A stretch of 64,000 nt of DNA from Sepioteuthis lessoniana (taxonomy: Eukaryota > Mollusca > Cephalopoda > Myopsida > Loliginidae), in assembly GCA_963585895.1 (NCBI GenBank), contig OY757939.1:40196141-40260140 (forward strand), read 5' to 3'. Positions within the stretch are counted from its first letter, which is position 1; the number at the start of each line of letters is the position of its first letter. Of the stretch, positions 1 to 13,291 are shown in pieces. The notes under the pieces were generated by a model that saw only the letters and a program-made list of their open reading frames with translations, was not told the origin of the DNA and made no database searches. A program made the position numbers and the translations under genes.

Positions 1-36
1 TACTAATAATAATAATAATAACAACAACAACACTTT
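1..36. repeat. (TAA)n/(CAA)n microsatellite
   Basis: Trinucleotide run of TAA units followed by CAA units. It is followed directly by an rpB-like stretch. Confidence 0.9.
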
Positions 37-512
37 GTAAATAATCATAGTTTCAATAAGTAAAGTTGGCGACTGTAGTCGAGGGTGACCCGAAGGCTCC
101 CTTTTCAATAGCTACTACACCAAGGTGTAAGGGAGGGTGCTACTCCTTTTCCTGGATTGCTCCACTTTACCCTTGATCTGTACCTTATAATGCTGAGTGT
201 TAAGCAAGGCGGCATCAAATACTGTTTTTTGAGTCTTTGGTATGACTCAACCTGGGATTGAACCCAGGTCTCCTGAGCCATTGGTGAAAAACTATTCTTA
301 ATACAAATAATTTGTACACAGTTGTATCATTTGAAGTATTCTTATCTAATATTAAGGATTTCCAGAGTGGACATGGGAGTAATGGCAATTAAAGGGTACT
401 TCACACTTCTCAGAGTTCCAAAACTGTAGCCAAATCACCAGATTCAGTTTAGCACACCCTTTTTGAAAGGGGGGATGCAGTCAATATATTCTAAGCCCCA
501 TTGAAAGAGCAG
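37..512 (-). repeat. rpB retroposon, interrupted by SINE3
   Basis: Positions 37-57 match the rpB internal segment (AATCATAGTTTCAA). The match resumes at about 291 with ACTATTCTTAATACAAATAA, then GAGTGGACATGGGAGTAATGG and the terminal ATTCTAAGCCCC. A SINE3 copy fills the gap. The tail end is missing. Confidence 0.65.
58..290 (-). repeat. SINE3 (tRNA-derived SINE), head truncated
   Basis: Read on the minus strand it has the B-box-like GGTTCAATCCC (about 258-268), the GAGTCATACCAAAGACTCAA block, and the end block GGCGACTGTAGTCGAGGGTG next to TAAGTAAAG at its left end. The A-box part is lost: only CAATGGCTCAGGAGACC remains of the head. It sits inside rpB. Confidence 0.75.
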
Positions 513-1143
513 TGCATGCAATGACAATTGACACATTACTTCTATTTAATTACATTCCAATTTATTCAATGAAATGAACTTTTCAATTTCTTTTTTTTCT
601 TCAATCAAAAAAATACAAATCATATTAATAGACAGGCAAGAATTGAATGAATTTCTCAACTAATCAAAATGAAAATTTAATAATTACTTTGGATAAAAGC
701 AAAACATTTACATCAGTGACATGAAAAGATGGAAATGCAACACTTTATTTTTTTTGAATTGATATAATTTTTATTACAAAAAAAAAAAAAAACAACAAAA
801 AACGAACAAATAAAAAAAAAACAAAATAAAAATAATTTATTCATTTAAGAAATGAAAAATGGAGTCTTGAACAGATCCAGAAATTCATGCATTTTAAGAT
901 AACAACTTTTTCAGAGTAAAAATTGATATCTGAGGAAAAAAAGAAAAAGGAAATAAAAGAGAGAGAAAGAAAAAAAAAAGAGATCCCAATTAAAGTTTGT
1001 TTATTAAGATATTGTTTTCTTACATAGTTAAGTTTCTCACTATCAAGAAAATGCAGTAACTCTATCACACATGCACACACTCAACAGAGAATACAACTTA
1101 AAAAAAAAAAACGAAACAAAAAAAAAAAACCCTCATTGTTATA
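513..1143. other. AT-rich, no gene recognised
   Basis: Homopolymer A tracts (776-832, 1099-1130) and AT-rich sequence. The only open frames are low-complexity F/K/S runs. No family recognised. Confidence 0.5.
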
Positions 1144-1340
1144 TGAAGGTGGACTGAAAAGTTTAAATGATGATGTCATATCTGCAGGTTATGACTTTTT
1201 TTGACCAATAGGATTCAATTACTGCGACACCAATAAAAGTGTGTGGATTACATGGGGGACTATATTAAAAAATAAGCCTCATTTGGTCATATTCCATGTA
1301 AGTATCTTGGTCAGCCTATGAACTTTTCAACTGACCTTCA
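1144..1340 (+). mobile_element. MITE-M copy 1 (mariner-like MITE)
   Basis: A 197-bp element flanked by TA on both sides (1142-1143 and 1341-1342). The ends are inverted: TGAAGGTGGACTGAAAAG at left and CTTTTCAACTGACCTTCA at right. The interior has the family landmarks GATGATGTCATATCTGC and AAAAATAAGCCTCATTTGGT shared with copies near 28.6, 55.6 and 60.6 kb. No coding capacity. Confidence 0.8.
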
Positions 1341-1454
1341 TATAAGAGAATATAAAATTTTTTTCTTCCTACTTAATAAATATTCAAATAATCTACCTTC
1401 TGATTGAGAGGTGAAGGTTTACAAATGTCCAGTCTCAGAGAGCCATCCATTCAG

Positions 1455-1560
1455 GACACACCTGTCCTCATTATTATTTTATGCCTAGAGGTTAGGGTAT
1501 TATTTATATTTACATTTTTTGTTTAGTTATTTTTTAAGAGTTTTTTTCATTTTAATGATA
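1455..1560 (-). repeat. rpB fragment
   Basis: Contains TTATTTTATGCCTAGAGGTTAGGG, then the TTTATATTTACATTTTTTG block and a T-rich stretch, which is the segment next to the rpB tail. Rest of the element absent. Confidence 0.5.
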
Positions 1561-1659
1561 TGTCAACACCATCTTGACAACTTTCATATACTACTTTTTT
1601 AAAAGAAGGCCAGAGAGTATAAGGGCAAAAATATTATGATGATAATAACTAAAATAACG

Positions 1660-2018
1660 ACTGATTTTAATGGTATGTCAACCAGCCTGGGGTCATTTTA
1701 TGCCTAAAGGTTTGGGAATTGCATATATTTACATTTTTTGTGAAGTTTTTGGTTCATGGTTATATGATATCAAATATTCCTATCAAATAGAATTAATTTG
1801 TAAAACAATCTATTTGAATCATAGAGAAGAACTTAACAGGTACTGCTATTCTGGGTCAGAGTGGACCTGAGAGTAATGCTAATGAACGGGTACTCCACAC
1901 ACTCCAGATCTCCAGAACCAGAGACTCATCACCAGATGCAGTTTAGTGTCATACCCAAGACCTCCTTTTATGGTAGGGGAGAATACAGTGTATTCTTAGC
2001 CCTGCTGATGGGTTGGGT
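1660..2018 (-). repeat. rpB retroposon, short copy
   Basis: Tail segment at left (GATTTTAATGGTATGTCAACC, then ATTTTATGCCTAAAGG). Then the TATTTGAATCATAGA block, GGGTCAGAGTGGACCTGAGAG, CACCAGATGCAGTTTAGTG, and the terminal ATTCTTAGCCCTGCTGATGG. Most internal TTTCAAGTA modules are missing. The 66-codon open frame across its left half is fortuitous. Confidence 0.8.
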
Positions 2019-2195
2019 TTTATAAAGATTCATCAAAAAGTCACAATCTGGCCTTTGAAAATCTTTTGCTTTGTGTTTTTTAAAAAAAAAACTAGTTTAT
2101 TATTATAAAAAAAAAAAGGAAAAAAAAAAGTACATAAAGGTCTAAGAATAGAAAGGTTAGCAGTTCAGAAAAGCATAATAAATAAAAATTACTTA

Positions 2196-4040
<1,845 letters not shown>

Positions 4041-4310
4041 TTCACCTTATCCCTCTGTCATGGTAAGATGTGACTCAAGGTCAATTTTTTAAATGAAGTA
4101 AAGCTGGTTTCAGTTCAGAGATTTTCTTCGATTAGTCTGGTTGCTTTACTAAAGCTAAAGAACCCAGTTTGCCCAACTATTTTCCTATCACTGGAGGGAG
4201 AACAAATGGATTCATGCCTTTCCCAAAAACATTAGTGCAAAATGTAATACAAAAAAAACTTGTCAAGGATTTGAACCCACTGACTTTACCCTTACTTCAT
4301 CACTTTCCTG
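4041..4310 (-). repeat. SINE1 (tRNA-derived SINE)
   Basis: Minus-strand copy. Its 3' part appears at left as TTCACCTTATCCCTCTGTCA and GGTCAATTTTTTAA. The middle has the CTAAAGAACCCAG and CCTATCACTGGAGGGAGAA blocks. The head is represented by GGATTTGAACCCA (B-box complement, about 4268-4280), with the A-box region degraded. Confidence 0.7.
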
Positions 4311-5230
4311 CTTAGTCATTTTTTTTACACACACAGAAAATCTAAATACCACCCCCCAAATATTCAGTGATTACATGCCTAATTTTGCAATTTTTTTTTT
4401 TACTTAACATCTGTTTTGACAAATTTTCACTTTTAATCAGTATCTTGTGCATAAAAAAGTAGGAAAAGTGATTGTCAGAGGTCAGAAATTATGGCAGGCT
4501 TAGCTGATGGAATGGGCTCATATGTATTTCCATATTTGAGAAACTATATATATATAAAAAATTGCCACTTACAAAATGTTTAGCCCAAGTAGAAAAAGTT
4601 GAAATTAATTCTTAAGAAGAATTTCCCATGATATATAACAAGCAGTTATTAAACTTTAATAACATGGTAAAGAATCTGGGAACGTATCCATTTTCGTAAA
4701 ACAAAACACTTATCCATTATGCAACTAAATAAGACTATAAGCAATTTTATCAGTAGATTAGAGATTATTTGAACTAAATTGATGCACTCTCATTCTAAGT
4801 TAATATTACAAGAAATAAAAAGTCTTGGTAAACCTGAGAGGCTATAATACACAAGTAAACTGAATTCGGATCTCCAAAATAGATAAACTTTCAGAGGAAA
4901 AATTCAAAACATGAAATAAAATAAAAAAAAACTGATGGAAAAGTAAAGATATTTTATAAAAAAATCTTAGACTTATAGTTGTGATGCTGACAAAAGAAAG
5001 ACAAGTGAACCTGGTTAAACAGTAGTTAGTTGATGGGAAGCTGAGAGTCCAGTGGGGTAGTGACTATCCGTCCACTACGCAGATGGTGTCATGCTGATTT
5101 GGTTAACTCCATCTAACGCTCTTGTTGATGTGTATTTATGGAGGAGGGCGAGTCAATTATGTAGGGAGTACAACACTTAATTAATTAACATCATTTTACA
5201 AATATATTTAAGAAAAAGAAAGGTATGTTT
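4311..5230. other. AT-rich intron, plus a less AT-rich patch at 5030-5170
   Basis: Mostly AT-rich. Positions 5030-5170 have a visibly different composition, with GTCCAGTGGGGTAGTGACTA and CGTCCACTACGCAGATGG. I do not recognise the patch. Confidence 0.4.
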
Positions 5231-5456
5231 TTTACCCAACCCTTCCACCACAGGCAGGATGTAACACAAACTCAATTTTAACAGTGGAGTAAAGTTGATT
5301 TGAATTCAGTTTCCCTTCTCCTAGACTGGTTGCCATACCAAAGCTAATGAACCCCATCTTCCCTACTATTTCCCCCATAGCTGAAGGGAGAAAAAATATA
5401 TTCATGTCTTTCTGAAGGGCAAGAGGACAAAGTGAAATACAAACAGCAGGTAGATT
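5231..5456 (-). repeat. SINE1, head truncated
   Basis: Minus-strand copy with the tail block CCAACCCTTCCACCACAGGC and then TCAATTTTAACAGTGGAGTA. It continues through CCCATAGCTGAAGGGAGAAA to GTGAAATACAAACAGC, where it stops. The tRNA head is absent. Confidence 0.75.
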
Positions 5457-5934
5457 ATGCCTGATACTTATAAACTAAATATCATTGCAATTCACTTTTC
5501 TTTTTTTAATGGAATGATGTATGTTACTGAAACACAGCAAGAATAGTAAGTTGTAGAAAGATTTTTGCTAGTGCAATACAGTTAAAACACTTTGACTTCA
5601 AGAATAAAACAATTTCCAAGTAATAATAGTGTGGAGTTTGTGTCCACTAATTGTTGTAATTTTCCAAGGGAGAACTATTAAATGCTAATTATTGTTATTA
5701 ATTTATTTGTATTTATAATATAAGTTCTATAAATAGAACATGAACAGACATCAATGGCTGTCAAAATTGTTCTTTAAGTGAGTTTGCTTAAAAATATTTT
5801 AGAAGTGTGGCAAGTATTTTTGTTTCTAACATTATAAAAATCAGCCATTGTAGGTTATTAATGCCAAATCCATTTTTATACATATAAATAGTTCTATTTC
5901 AAACAATTCAGTTTAGCATAAGTACTCAGTTTAG
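5457..5934. other. AT-rich, no feature recognised
   Basis: No open frame or repeat that I can identify. The last 60 bases contain short CAGTTTAG motifs also seen around rpA. Confidence 0.4.
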
Positions 5935-5935
5935 C

Positions 5936-6120
5936 TGGGGGTGTCCTCATGGTCTAATGCTTAAAGCAATGAACTGTGGAATTGGAGCAAGTGATTTCAA
6001 ACTCTGCTTATATTCACTTTCCTCCCAGCTATGGGTTAAATAGAACCACAACTGTTCTTCTTCAAGGATGGCTTTGGCGTTAAATAACCTACAAAGGTTA
6101 GTATGCCATTAAACAAAGAA
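5936..6120 (+). repeat. SINE4 (tRNA-derived SINE) with rpA-like tail
   Basis: The head GTGTCCTCATGGTCTAATGC resembles a tRNA A box, and GTGATTTCAAACTCTG resembles a B box. The body has CCCAGCTATGGGTTAAATAG. The 3' end TTGGCGTTAAATAACCTACA then AAGGTTAGTATGCCATTAAAC is nearly the same as the rpA tail. Two minus-strand relatives lie at about 23.95 and 35.85 kb. Confidence 0.65.
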
Positions 6121-6127
6121 ACCAAAC

Positions 6128-6366
6128 CAAATCACAGTTTAGTTCTATTTGAATCAAAGATAGGACCCTATCAGGTGCTACCACTCCGGGCTGGAGTGGA
6201 CCTGGGAGCAATGGCAATGAAGGGGTGTTTGCATTCCTCAAAGCTCCAGCATTACTGAAGCCTCACCATCAGATAAGCTTAGTGTCATATCCAGGACACT
6301 CTTTATAGGAGTCTTATCCTTTTGCAGAGATGCAGTTGGTGTATTCTAGAGCCCCAGCTGACTAGG
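6128..6366 (-). repeat. rpA retroposon, tail truncated
   Basis: Starts at the AGTTCTATTTGAATCAAAGA block. Continues with GGAGTGGACCTGGGAGCAAT and CACCATCAGATAAGC, and ends with the palindromic end ATTCTAGAGCCCCAGCTGAC. It lies directly next to the SINE4 tail. Confidence 0.75.
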
Positions 6367-6599
6367 CAAGAGAGATATCTGAATATTAACCATGTTGGCA
6401 TTTGATTTCTATCAAACACTGTTTTGTTAAATTGCATCTTAAAAAAAAAAAAAAAATGAATATAGGAAAAACAAATTTTGGAAGTAAAAATATGGTTCTT
6501 TATATGAACTATGCTTCAATTTAATTGAAAATAAATTTTAAAGTTTCAGCTCACTCTCAAGAGTAGTAATTTACTAAGCTTAAAAAAAAAAAAAAAAAA

Positions 6600-6713
6600 A
6601 AAGCAGCACAAAGCTGTATGAAAGGGGCACTCAATGAGATTCAAACTCACTCATGTAGCTTTGCTAGTCTTGCTTCCTAACCATTACACCACCAGAGGCA
6701 CTCTTATCTCACT
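6600..6713 (-). repeat. SINE2 (tRNA-derived SINE)
   Basis: On the minus strand, GTGCCTCTGGTGGTGTAATG then GTTAGGAAGC forms a tRNA-like A-box region, and GAGTTTGAATCTC forms a B box. The A-rich tail is the A20 run at about 6582-6602. It is not a functional tRNA: the acceptor pairing and 3' half are not maintained. Confidence 0.75.
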
Positions 6714-6816
6714 ATCAAAAGTAATTACTGCCATGAACCAGTAATATCTTATTTACATACATTAATGTCAGAGTAGAAAGTAAATAAGAAAGTTGGTAAT
6801 GTTATATCAGAAGATT

Positions 6817-7105
6817 AAGACTGATTGATTTTAATGGCCAGTCAACTAGACAAGGGTTATTTTATGCCTAAAAGTTAAGAAATTATGTTTACTGTACATT
6901 CATATTTACATTTTTTGAGTAATTATTTGATTTTTTTTTTTAATACAGTCCAATTGATTACGAATCACTTTTAAACAGACCTATTTGACCCATAGGTGAG
7001 AGACCCTAACAGGTACTCCTGGTTAGAGTGGACCTGAGAGTGATGGCAACTAAGGGGTAACTCCACATTTCTCACATCTTCTGAACTTCACTATCAGATG
7101 CGGTT
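6817..7105 (-). repeat. rpB retroposon, end truncated
   Basis: Tail-side start GATTGATTTTAATGGCCAGT. Then the TTTATATTTACATTTT-like segment, TATTTGACCCATAGGTGAGA, TAGAGTGGACCTGAGAGTGA and CTATCAGATGCGGTTTGGC. The palindromic end is missing. Confidence 0.75.
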
Positions 7106-7214
7106 TGGCTAAAAGAGAAGTTTTTGCAAGGATATTTTAGTCCACTACATCTTCCAATGTTTACAGATGAATTCATATATCACAATGATTTTACATTTTT
7201 TTAATTTTTTTATT

Positions 7215-7325
7215 TACAGTATATACTCGCGTAATAAATGACCCCTAATTTTTAGCAACAAAAAGACAGTTTTATCATACAGTGAGTGTAATGAATGACT
7301 CCTAACTTTTGGCTATGCTAGCTTA
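7215..7325. mobile_element. Possible pogo/Tigger-like terminal fragment
   Basis: TACAGTATATACTCGCGTAA followed by TAAATGACCCCTAATTTTTA resembles the ends of TA-inserting pogo-type elements. A diverged second unit (TGTAATGAATGACTCCTAAC) follows about 60 bp later in direct orientation. I found no matching inverted end downstream, so this is probably a relic. Confidence 0.35.
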
Positions 7326-7866
7326 CAAAAATATTTTTTAACATCTATGTCAATGACATAAAGAGAAATCATAGGCTAATATTAAAAAAATATATCAAAT
7401 ATCATTCATTATATCCATGACTGTCTAATTTTCCATTAGCTTAGCTAATGCCTAAACAAAGGCCTTTTAGTTAGGATAATGAAGGTTTTACTTGACTTTG
7501 TAAATATTTATAATATTTGCACATATCATGTACATTGGTGCTATATAAATAACAAACAATATGAAGTAAAAACTTAATTATCTTAACTAATAGTCTTTGC
7601 TTGGGTTTAGGTGATGTGAGAGACACTTAGGATCAAAGTTAAGGTAAGGTTAGGCCTAGAAAAAAAGATAACTTAGAATGTTTTAAAAACATCTTGTATA
7701 ATAAAATGGCCTTGACAGTATCCATTTTATTTTGGGCATGTATTCATTTTGTGGTGTAGTGTGTTGTTCAATTAAATGATGCATTTCTTTCCATTTGTCA
7801 ACACACACTGGTTACTCTTTTGCAGTTAAAACTTCATATTAGTTGATGTACAGAAAGTGAAGGCTT
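7326..7866. other. AT-rich, no feature recognised
   Basis: Intronic AT-rich sequence with no convincing open frame or repeat. Confidence 0.4.
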
Positions 7867-7867
7867 A

Positions 7868-8456
7868 GTTTGGGTGCGTTTTATGGCATATCAATCCTTG
7901 TGGGTTATCTAATGTCAAATCCTATTTACACATATTTATGATTTGTGAGTAGTTTGTAGGTAGCATTTTAAAATGAGCCATTGAGTCCATTTGTTTGCAC
8001 ACAGATAAATGGTTTCAAGTATTGCTATGTATGGTTTGCACACAGTTGAATGGTTTCAAGTATTGTTATTTAATACTAATAATTCTGTTCAATATTAATT
8101 ATTTGTTTGTGAGGCAACACTATTTTTAAAAAAGCTTGAGCTCACTTGTTTGCACATGGTTAAATGGTTTCAAGAACTGCTATTTAAGACTAGTAATTCT
8201 ATTTAATATCTATAATAATCCCTATTAAAAGATTAAACAGTTCTATTTGACCCATAGATGGAACCCTAACAGGTACTACCACTCTTGACTCGGGTGGACT
8301 TGAAGAGGTACTTCAAATTCCCTAAAGCCCTAGGACTAGAGCCTCGCCATCAGATGGTTTTGTGTTATATCCAGGACACTTGTTGGGGGGGAAAGAGGTC
8401 CTACCCTCCAGCAGAGATGCTGTCAACTTATTCTACAGCCCCAGATGAATGGCTTA
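7868..8456 (-). repeat. rpA retroposon, near full length
   Basis: Tail segment TTTTATGGCATATCAATCCT then GTGGGTTATCTAATGTCAAATCC. Three internal TTTGCACACAGTTAAATGG / TTTCAAGTATTGCTA modules follow, then CATAGATGGAACCCTAACAG, the CATCAGATGGTTTTGTGTTA block, and the terminal ATTCTACAGCCCCAG. A 69-codon open frame over its right end has no homology I recognise. Confidence 0.8.
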
Positions 8457-8537
8457 TGGAAACTGAAGTTACTTTTCATAATAAATCAACATGAAAACTG
8501 ATCCTTTTTGATCTTTTAATAGGTTGTTTAGAATATG

Positions 8538-8921
8538 GATGGATTCATAGATTTTAATGGCATGTCAACCTATCTCGGGTTATTTTATACTTAGCTGCTA
8601 GGAAATCACATTCATTGTATATTCCTATTTTTATTTTGTGTAGTTGTTTAAGAGTTTATTTATTTTGCTTTTCACACAGTCAAAATGAATACAGATAATT
8701 TGCAATCAGATGTAGATGGAACCCTAAAATGTACTACCACTTTGGGTCAGAGTGGACCTGGTAATAATATCAATGAAGGGATACTTCACACTCCCCAGAA
8801 CTAGAGTCTCATGATCAGAGGCAGTTTAATGTCGTACTCAGCCACCCACTTTTGTGGGAAATCTCACCCCTCTGTAATGGATGCAGTCAGAATATTCTAA
8901 GTCTTGCCAACAGGGCTAATA
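8538..8921 (-). repeat. rpB retroposon with 8-bp target duplication
   Basis: Bounded by AGAATATG at 8530-8537 and again at 8922-8929. Tail side GATTTTAATGGCATGTCAAC. The other end is AAGTCTTGCCAACAGGGCT. Internal modules are mostly deleted. The duplication shows that the unit moved as a discrete element. Confidence 0.8.
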
Positions 8922-8929
8922 AGAATATG

Positions 8930-10482
8930 AAAATTTAAACCTGATATTTCTAAGCTGAACACTGTTATACATTGTAAACACAATATTTCCCTTTCTGGTA
9001 GATTCTGCTAGATACCAATAAGAAACTAAATATAGTGACAGTTCATAACCTTTCTCTTTTCATGGAATGATGAAGTAGCTTTAAACAAAAATGTCTGTAT
9101 GCCAGGATGAATTTTGAAGGTGTTTTTCACTCAATTGCTTTTTGAGAAATTTATGAACTCAAGTACAAAAGATTCAAAAGGTTAAGAAAGAAAGAAAATT
9201 TAAAAAAAGTAGTATGTTTGAATCTATTTAATGAATAAAGTTCATTTTATGTGTGTAATGTAAAACTCTCCAATGATTACAGCATTTGTATAGAAATGTT
9301 TTTACACATTTACTTGGGACATGTTAATAGAAATACTCTTTAATGACATTTAAAAATTGTTAAATCAAAGCTGAAAGTTAGATTACATGTTTTTCTTTAA
9401 ACTTGAAATAACATTTTAATTTTAAAAATGTCAGGATCAAGTATTTTGTACTGTATTATCAAACCAAACTATTTAGGTATGTTCAAAAGTCTTCAGAACA
9501 AAAAAACAAAAAACAAAACAAAAAACACATACACACACAAAAACTTTTTATTGTGTTATCAATCTCCAGTTTTCAGAAAGGGGAAGAGGAGGAAGAACTG
9601 AGAATTTTTACACAAAATACAATTACACCTTTTGTAATTTTGGTTCTCTGCTCTACAAGGAGTCTATTGGCTTCTCTTGTGGAATGTTTTTTTTTTTTAA
9701 TTTCATTAAAAAAAATTTTTTTTGTTTATTAAGCCCTTGAATTATTATAAAAGTTGTCGAGTATGGAGCTGTTTATTTTGGTAGGCTGTAAAACACACGT
9801 CTGTACAGTGAGTTGGCAAGGTCTGAAGAGGCTGTTCTTCTTGGCAGTGAAAATTTAACTTTCAGTGGAATTTTATTTTATTTTAGAATTTTATTATTTG
9901 TTTTATCTTTTTCATTTAAACTTTATTCATTCATTAATTCCCACAAATCAAAAGTAGTGTGTATGTGTGTACTAATATGTTAAGTGCAAAATTTTGTTAT
10001 TTCACAACTCTATATTGTTATGGAAAATAATGAAAATGATATGTAATTAAAAATGTGCCTATCAGTTTCTTTAAAAGTTTGTTTGGATTGTAAAAATAAC
10101 TTTGTAATTCCACCTTCTTTCTCAGTCAGAAGCTGCTTTGGGTGCCTTTTACAGTCTTGCAGGGAATTGCAATCTTAAGAGGAATTATAAAAACCACATT
10201 AAATGTTGGTAATCTGTGGGTGTGTGTGTGTGCAAAATCTGCTGAATATGATAGATGAGTTGTAACAATTTTTGTTTTGTCACAATCGATATCCTGATGA
10301 TGAAATATTACATCTTTTCTCTTGTCTAATTCTAATTTGTGGATTACAGATTTCAACTGGTCTAATTGGGAACAGTACTTGTTTGAATTGATCAATTACA
10401 TTTAGCAAGTTAGTCTATATAATTAATATAGCTTGATCCTCACTGGATGGCTTACTATTGTGCTCTTGTTTCACACTAAAAC
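8930..10482. other. Intronic AT-rich sequence
   Basis: No dispersed repeat recognised. Contains a T-rich/A-rich snapback at about 9688-9722 and a short GT run at 10215-10233. The 89-codon minus-strand open frame at 10126-10395 has no motif I recognise. Confidence 0.4.
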
Positions 10483-10990
10483 TGATTGGTTGATTTTAAT
10501 GCCATGTTGACCCATCTAGAGTTATTTTATACCAAGAGATGAGTGAATTGCATTCATAGTATGTTTATATTTACATTTTTGTGTCATCATTTCCTAGGAG
10601 TTTCTTTTACACAGTTGTATGGTTTCAAGTAATTATTTCTATTTAATAAAAGTCATTTGTTCATATAGTTATATGGTTTCAAGTAACTGGTAATAATCTT
10701 TAGTAAACAATCATAGCTTCAAGTAACTATTCTTAATATGAATAATTTACATAGTTATATGGTATCAAGTATTCCTATCTAATACAAATGATTTTCAAAC
10801 AGATCTATTTGAATCAGATACTCTAACATATACTACCACTCCAGGTCAGAGTGGGCCTGAGAGTAATGGCATTGAAGGAATACTTCACTTTCCTCAGATC
10901 TCAAAAACTGGAGCCTCACCATCAGATGTGGTTTAGTGTCATACCTTGGACACTTATTTTACTGGTGGGGTGTACTCATGTTTCAGACTA
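10483..10990 (-). repeat. rpB retroposon, palindromic end missing
   Basis: GGTTGATTTTAATGCCATGT at the tail side. Then four TATGGTTTCAAGTAACT-type modules, GGTCAGAGTGGGCCTGAGAG and CACCATCAGATGTGGTTTAG. It stops after GGTGGGGTGTACTC. Confidence 0.8.
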
Positions 10991-13062
10991 TAGTAAGCTT
11001 AGTAAATATCTATGTAGATATAAATACATATACTTGTAAACTAAAGATAGTGGTTATGACATTCCTATAAAAGCAAGAATAAACAAAGCAAATATCTTTT
11101 ATGGGTATACATTAACCAATTATTGATTAACATTTGTATACCAGTAAATAACAAATTATAGAGGAGGAGGAGGAGGAAACATTTAAAAGAAACAGGTACA
11201 AATCTAATGTCTAAGTCAGTGGCATTTGCCATTTTGAGTTTGTTTGAGGTTATTCTCTGTCTTGTAGGATATTGATGTTTGTACTTCTTGAAACTCATCA
11301 TATTGATTCTTGTTTCTTTGCAAGCACTTGGCAAGGATGCCAACTCTAATGAGTTCAGCCAACAAAATAGAATTCATCAGTTGAAGATGAGCTTATCAAG
11401 AAAACCTGTGTAGATACTAAGTTTAGCACTGAGTTTATTTTAAAATAATAATCTCAAGATGATATAAGCAAATCAATTAGGGGAATAATACAATACAGAA
11501 ATATTAAGCAGTTTTATACTAGTAAAATCTATATGAATATGTTTATCAATTTTTCCCCATTATTTACCATACATTAACCTTTTTATAAAGTAATATTTTC
11601 CTTTTCCTAAAGACTATGTCATCAAATATGTAAATCTTCAACCAACTTCTGATCAAACATTGGCATTGTCCTTATGGGCAGTTATAAATAATAGAGTCAA
11701 GTAGTTAAATAGAAAATTTATACATGAGAATTATGTATGTACATAATCATACCCCACCCACAAAAAAGACAGAATGAAACAAATAAAGGCACATTACAGC
11801 AAGATTTTTATTAAAGTAAGAGATTTAAAATGCTCTAAGAGAATAAAACAATTTTTAGTTGAATTTGCAACTGAATCATAATTCTGTAGGAGTCTGCATT
11901 TATTCTAACATCATTTTTTGATCATCTAAATTCTTGATATAATGGATAATTATGAAATGTTAATTGGAATTCATCTAGTAATAAATAAATATCTGTTGAA
12001 TGCTATAGAAATACTTGTCCTTTTTTCTTTTAATACCTAGTTGCTAGAAATGAGAATAAAGGCCAAGTATTCACATTTTACAATTAAATAAACTTCTAAG
12101 CGTTCACTCTCATGATCTAATGATCCCCATCTCAGAAGACTTGTAACAAGCTTTTGACAACACTCTTCTTCAATTAAATAATAAACAATTCTTTCATCAT
12201 GCCAATAACTTTGAAAAACATTCATTAAACATTTTGTCAGTAATTATTTAGACACTCAACCTATTCTTTGTAATCTTGATATTTTTAATGTTTTAACAAA
12301 TCTATTCTCCAAATGGGGAAAGAAACGTTAATGTAATTAAAAGATGATTTTTATTTTTACTCTCAGATTATACACCTGACAAGGGTCAGAGAATAAATTT
12401 GGTGAAATGCTATTAGCATCAAGAATTTAAGGAAAATGTTTATTTGCTCAAACAATATCTGGCAATTCTTTTGTACTTGAACATACAAAGACTTTCATGC
12501 TAAGCAAAGTCACTCGAGTACAAAAATAAATAAAGTGATTAAAAACCAGAATTGTGATTTGTCAAAAATATTTCCGGCAGTAAAAAAAAAAAAAAAAAAA
12601 AAAAAAATTATTTTTATAAAATGCTTGCCAAAAAACAAACAACTTTAATAGGTAAAGGGTCTTTTTTTTGCTTGGTTAATAAATAAATAAAAGAAAAAAA
12701 TGAAAGGAAAGAATGAAAGGAAAGAAAACAAAGCAAAAACAAACATTGGTGCTCTTTCTGGCATGAGATTGGTAAAAAGGTGGTTTCTACATATACAAGA
12801 CATCTGGGCAGCAGACCTTGCCAAAATGATGAAGATAATATGCGTTTCATATTCTAGTCTTTTGGCAAAATTAGACAATATAGCAATATAATTTGTATTG
12901 CAAAGATTAGTTTCTAATTGTCAAAAACATTGTTGAGTTACCAAAAATATCATGAATAGGAAATTAGTGCCCATACATTTAAATACAAAGCAAATACCAA
13001 TAGCTTTGGCTACAAGCAAAAGTTATTAAACAAAAGAACTTTTACAGAAGTAGCGAGAACAA

Positions 13063-13099
<37 letters not shown>

Positions 13100-13291
13100 A
13101 AATTGTTACTTTTACTGTATAGAAGAGTTAGTACCTGTATATAATGCAAAAGAAGATAACATACCTCATAAATATACTTTAAGTTTCATATACTAAATGA
13201 AATAATTTTTGCTGTTTTGTTATATCACATTGATTTGAAAAAAAAAAAAAAATTCTGACAAAAAATGAGTCAGGAGGAATATATATATATA
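10991..13291. other. Intronic AT-rich sequence
   Basis: (GAG)n-like patch at 11161-11175, poly-A at about 12582-12607, a (TA)n run at about 13068-13094 and poly-A at about 13239-13252. Open frames at 12614-12891 overlap on both strands and are low complexity. No gene supported. Confidence 0.45.

Noticed and set aside
12614..12891. Overlapping open frames on both strands
   Set aside because: Low-complexity hydrophobic and K/E-rich translations in AT-rich intron, with no splice or domain support.
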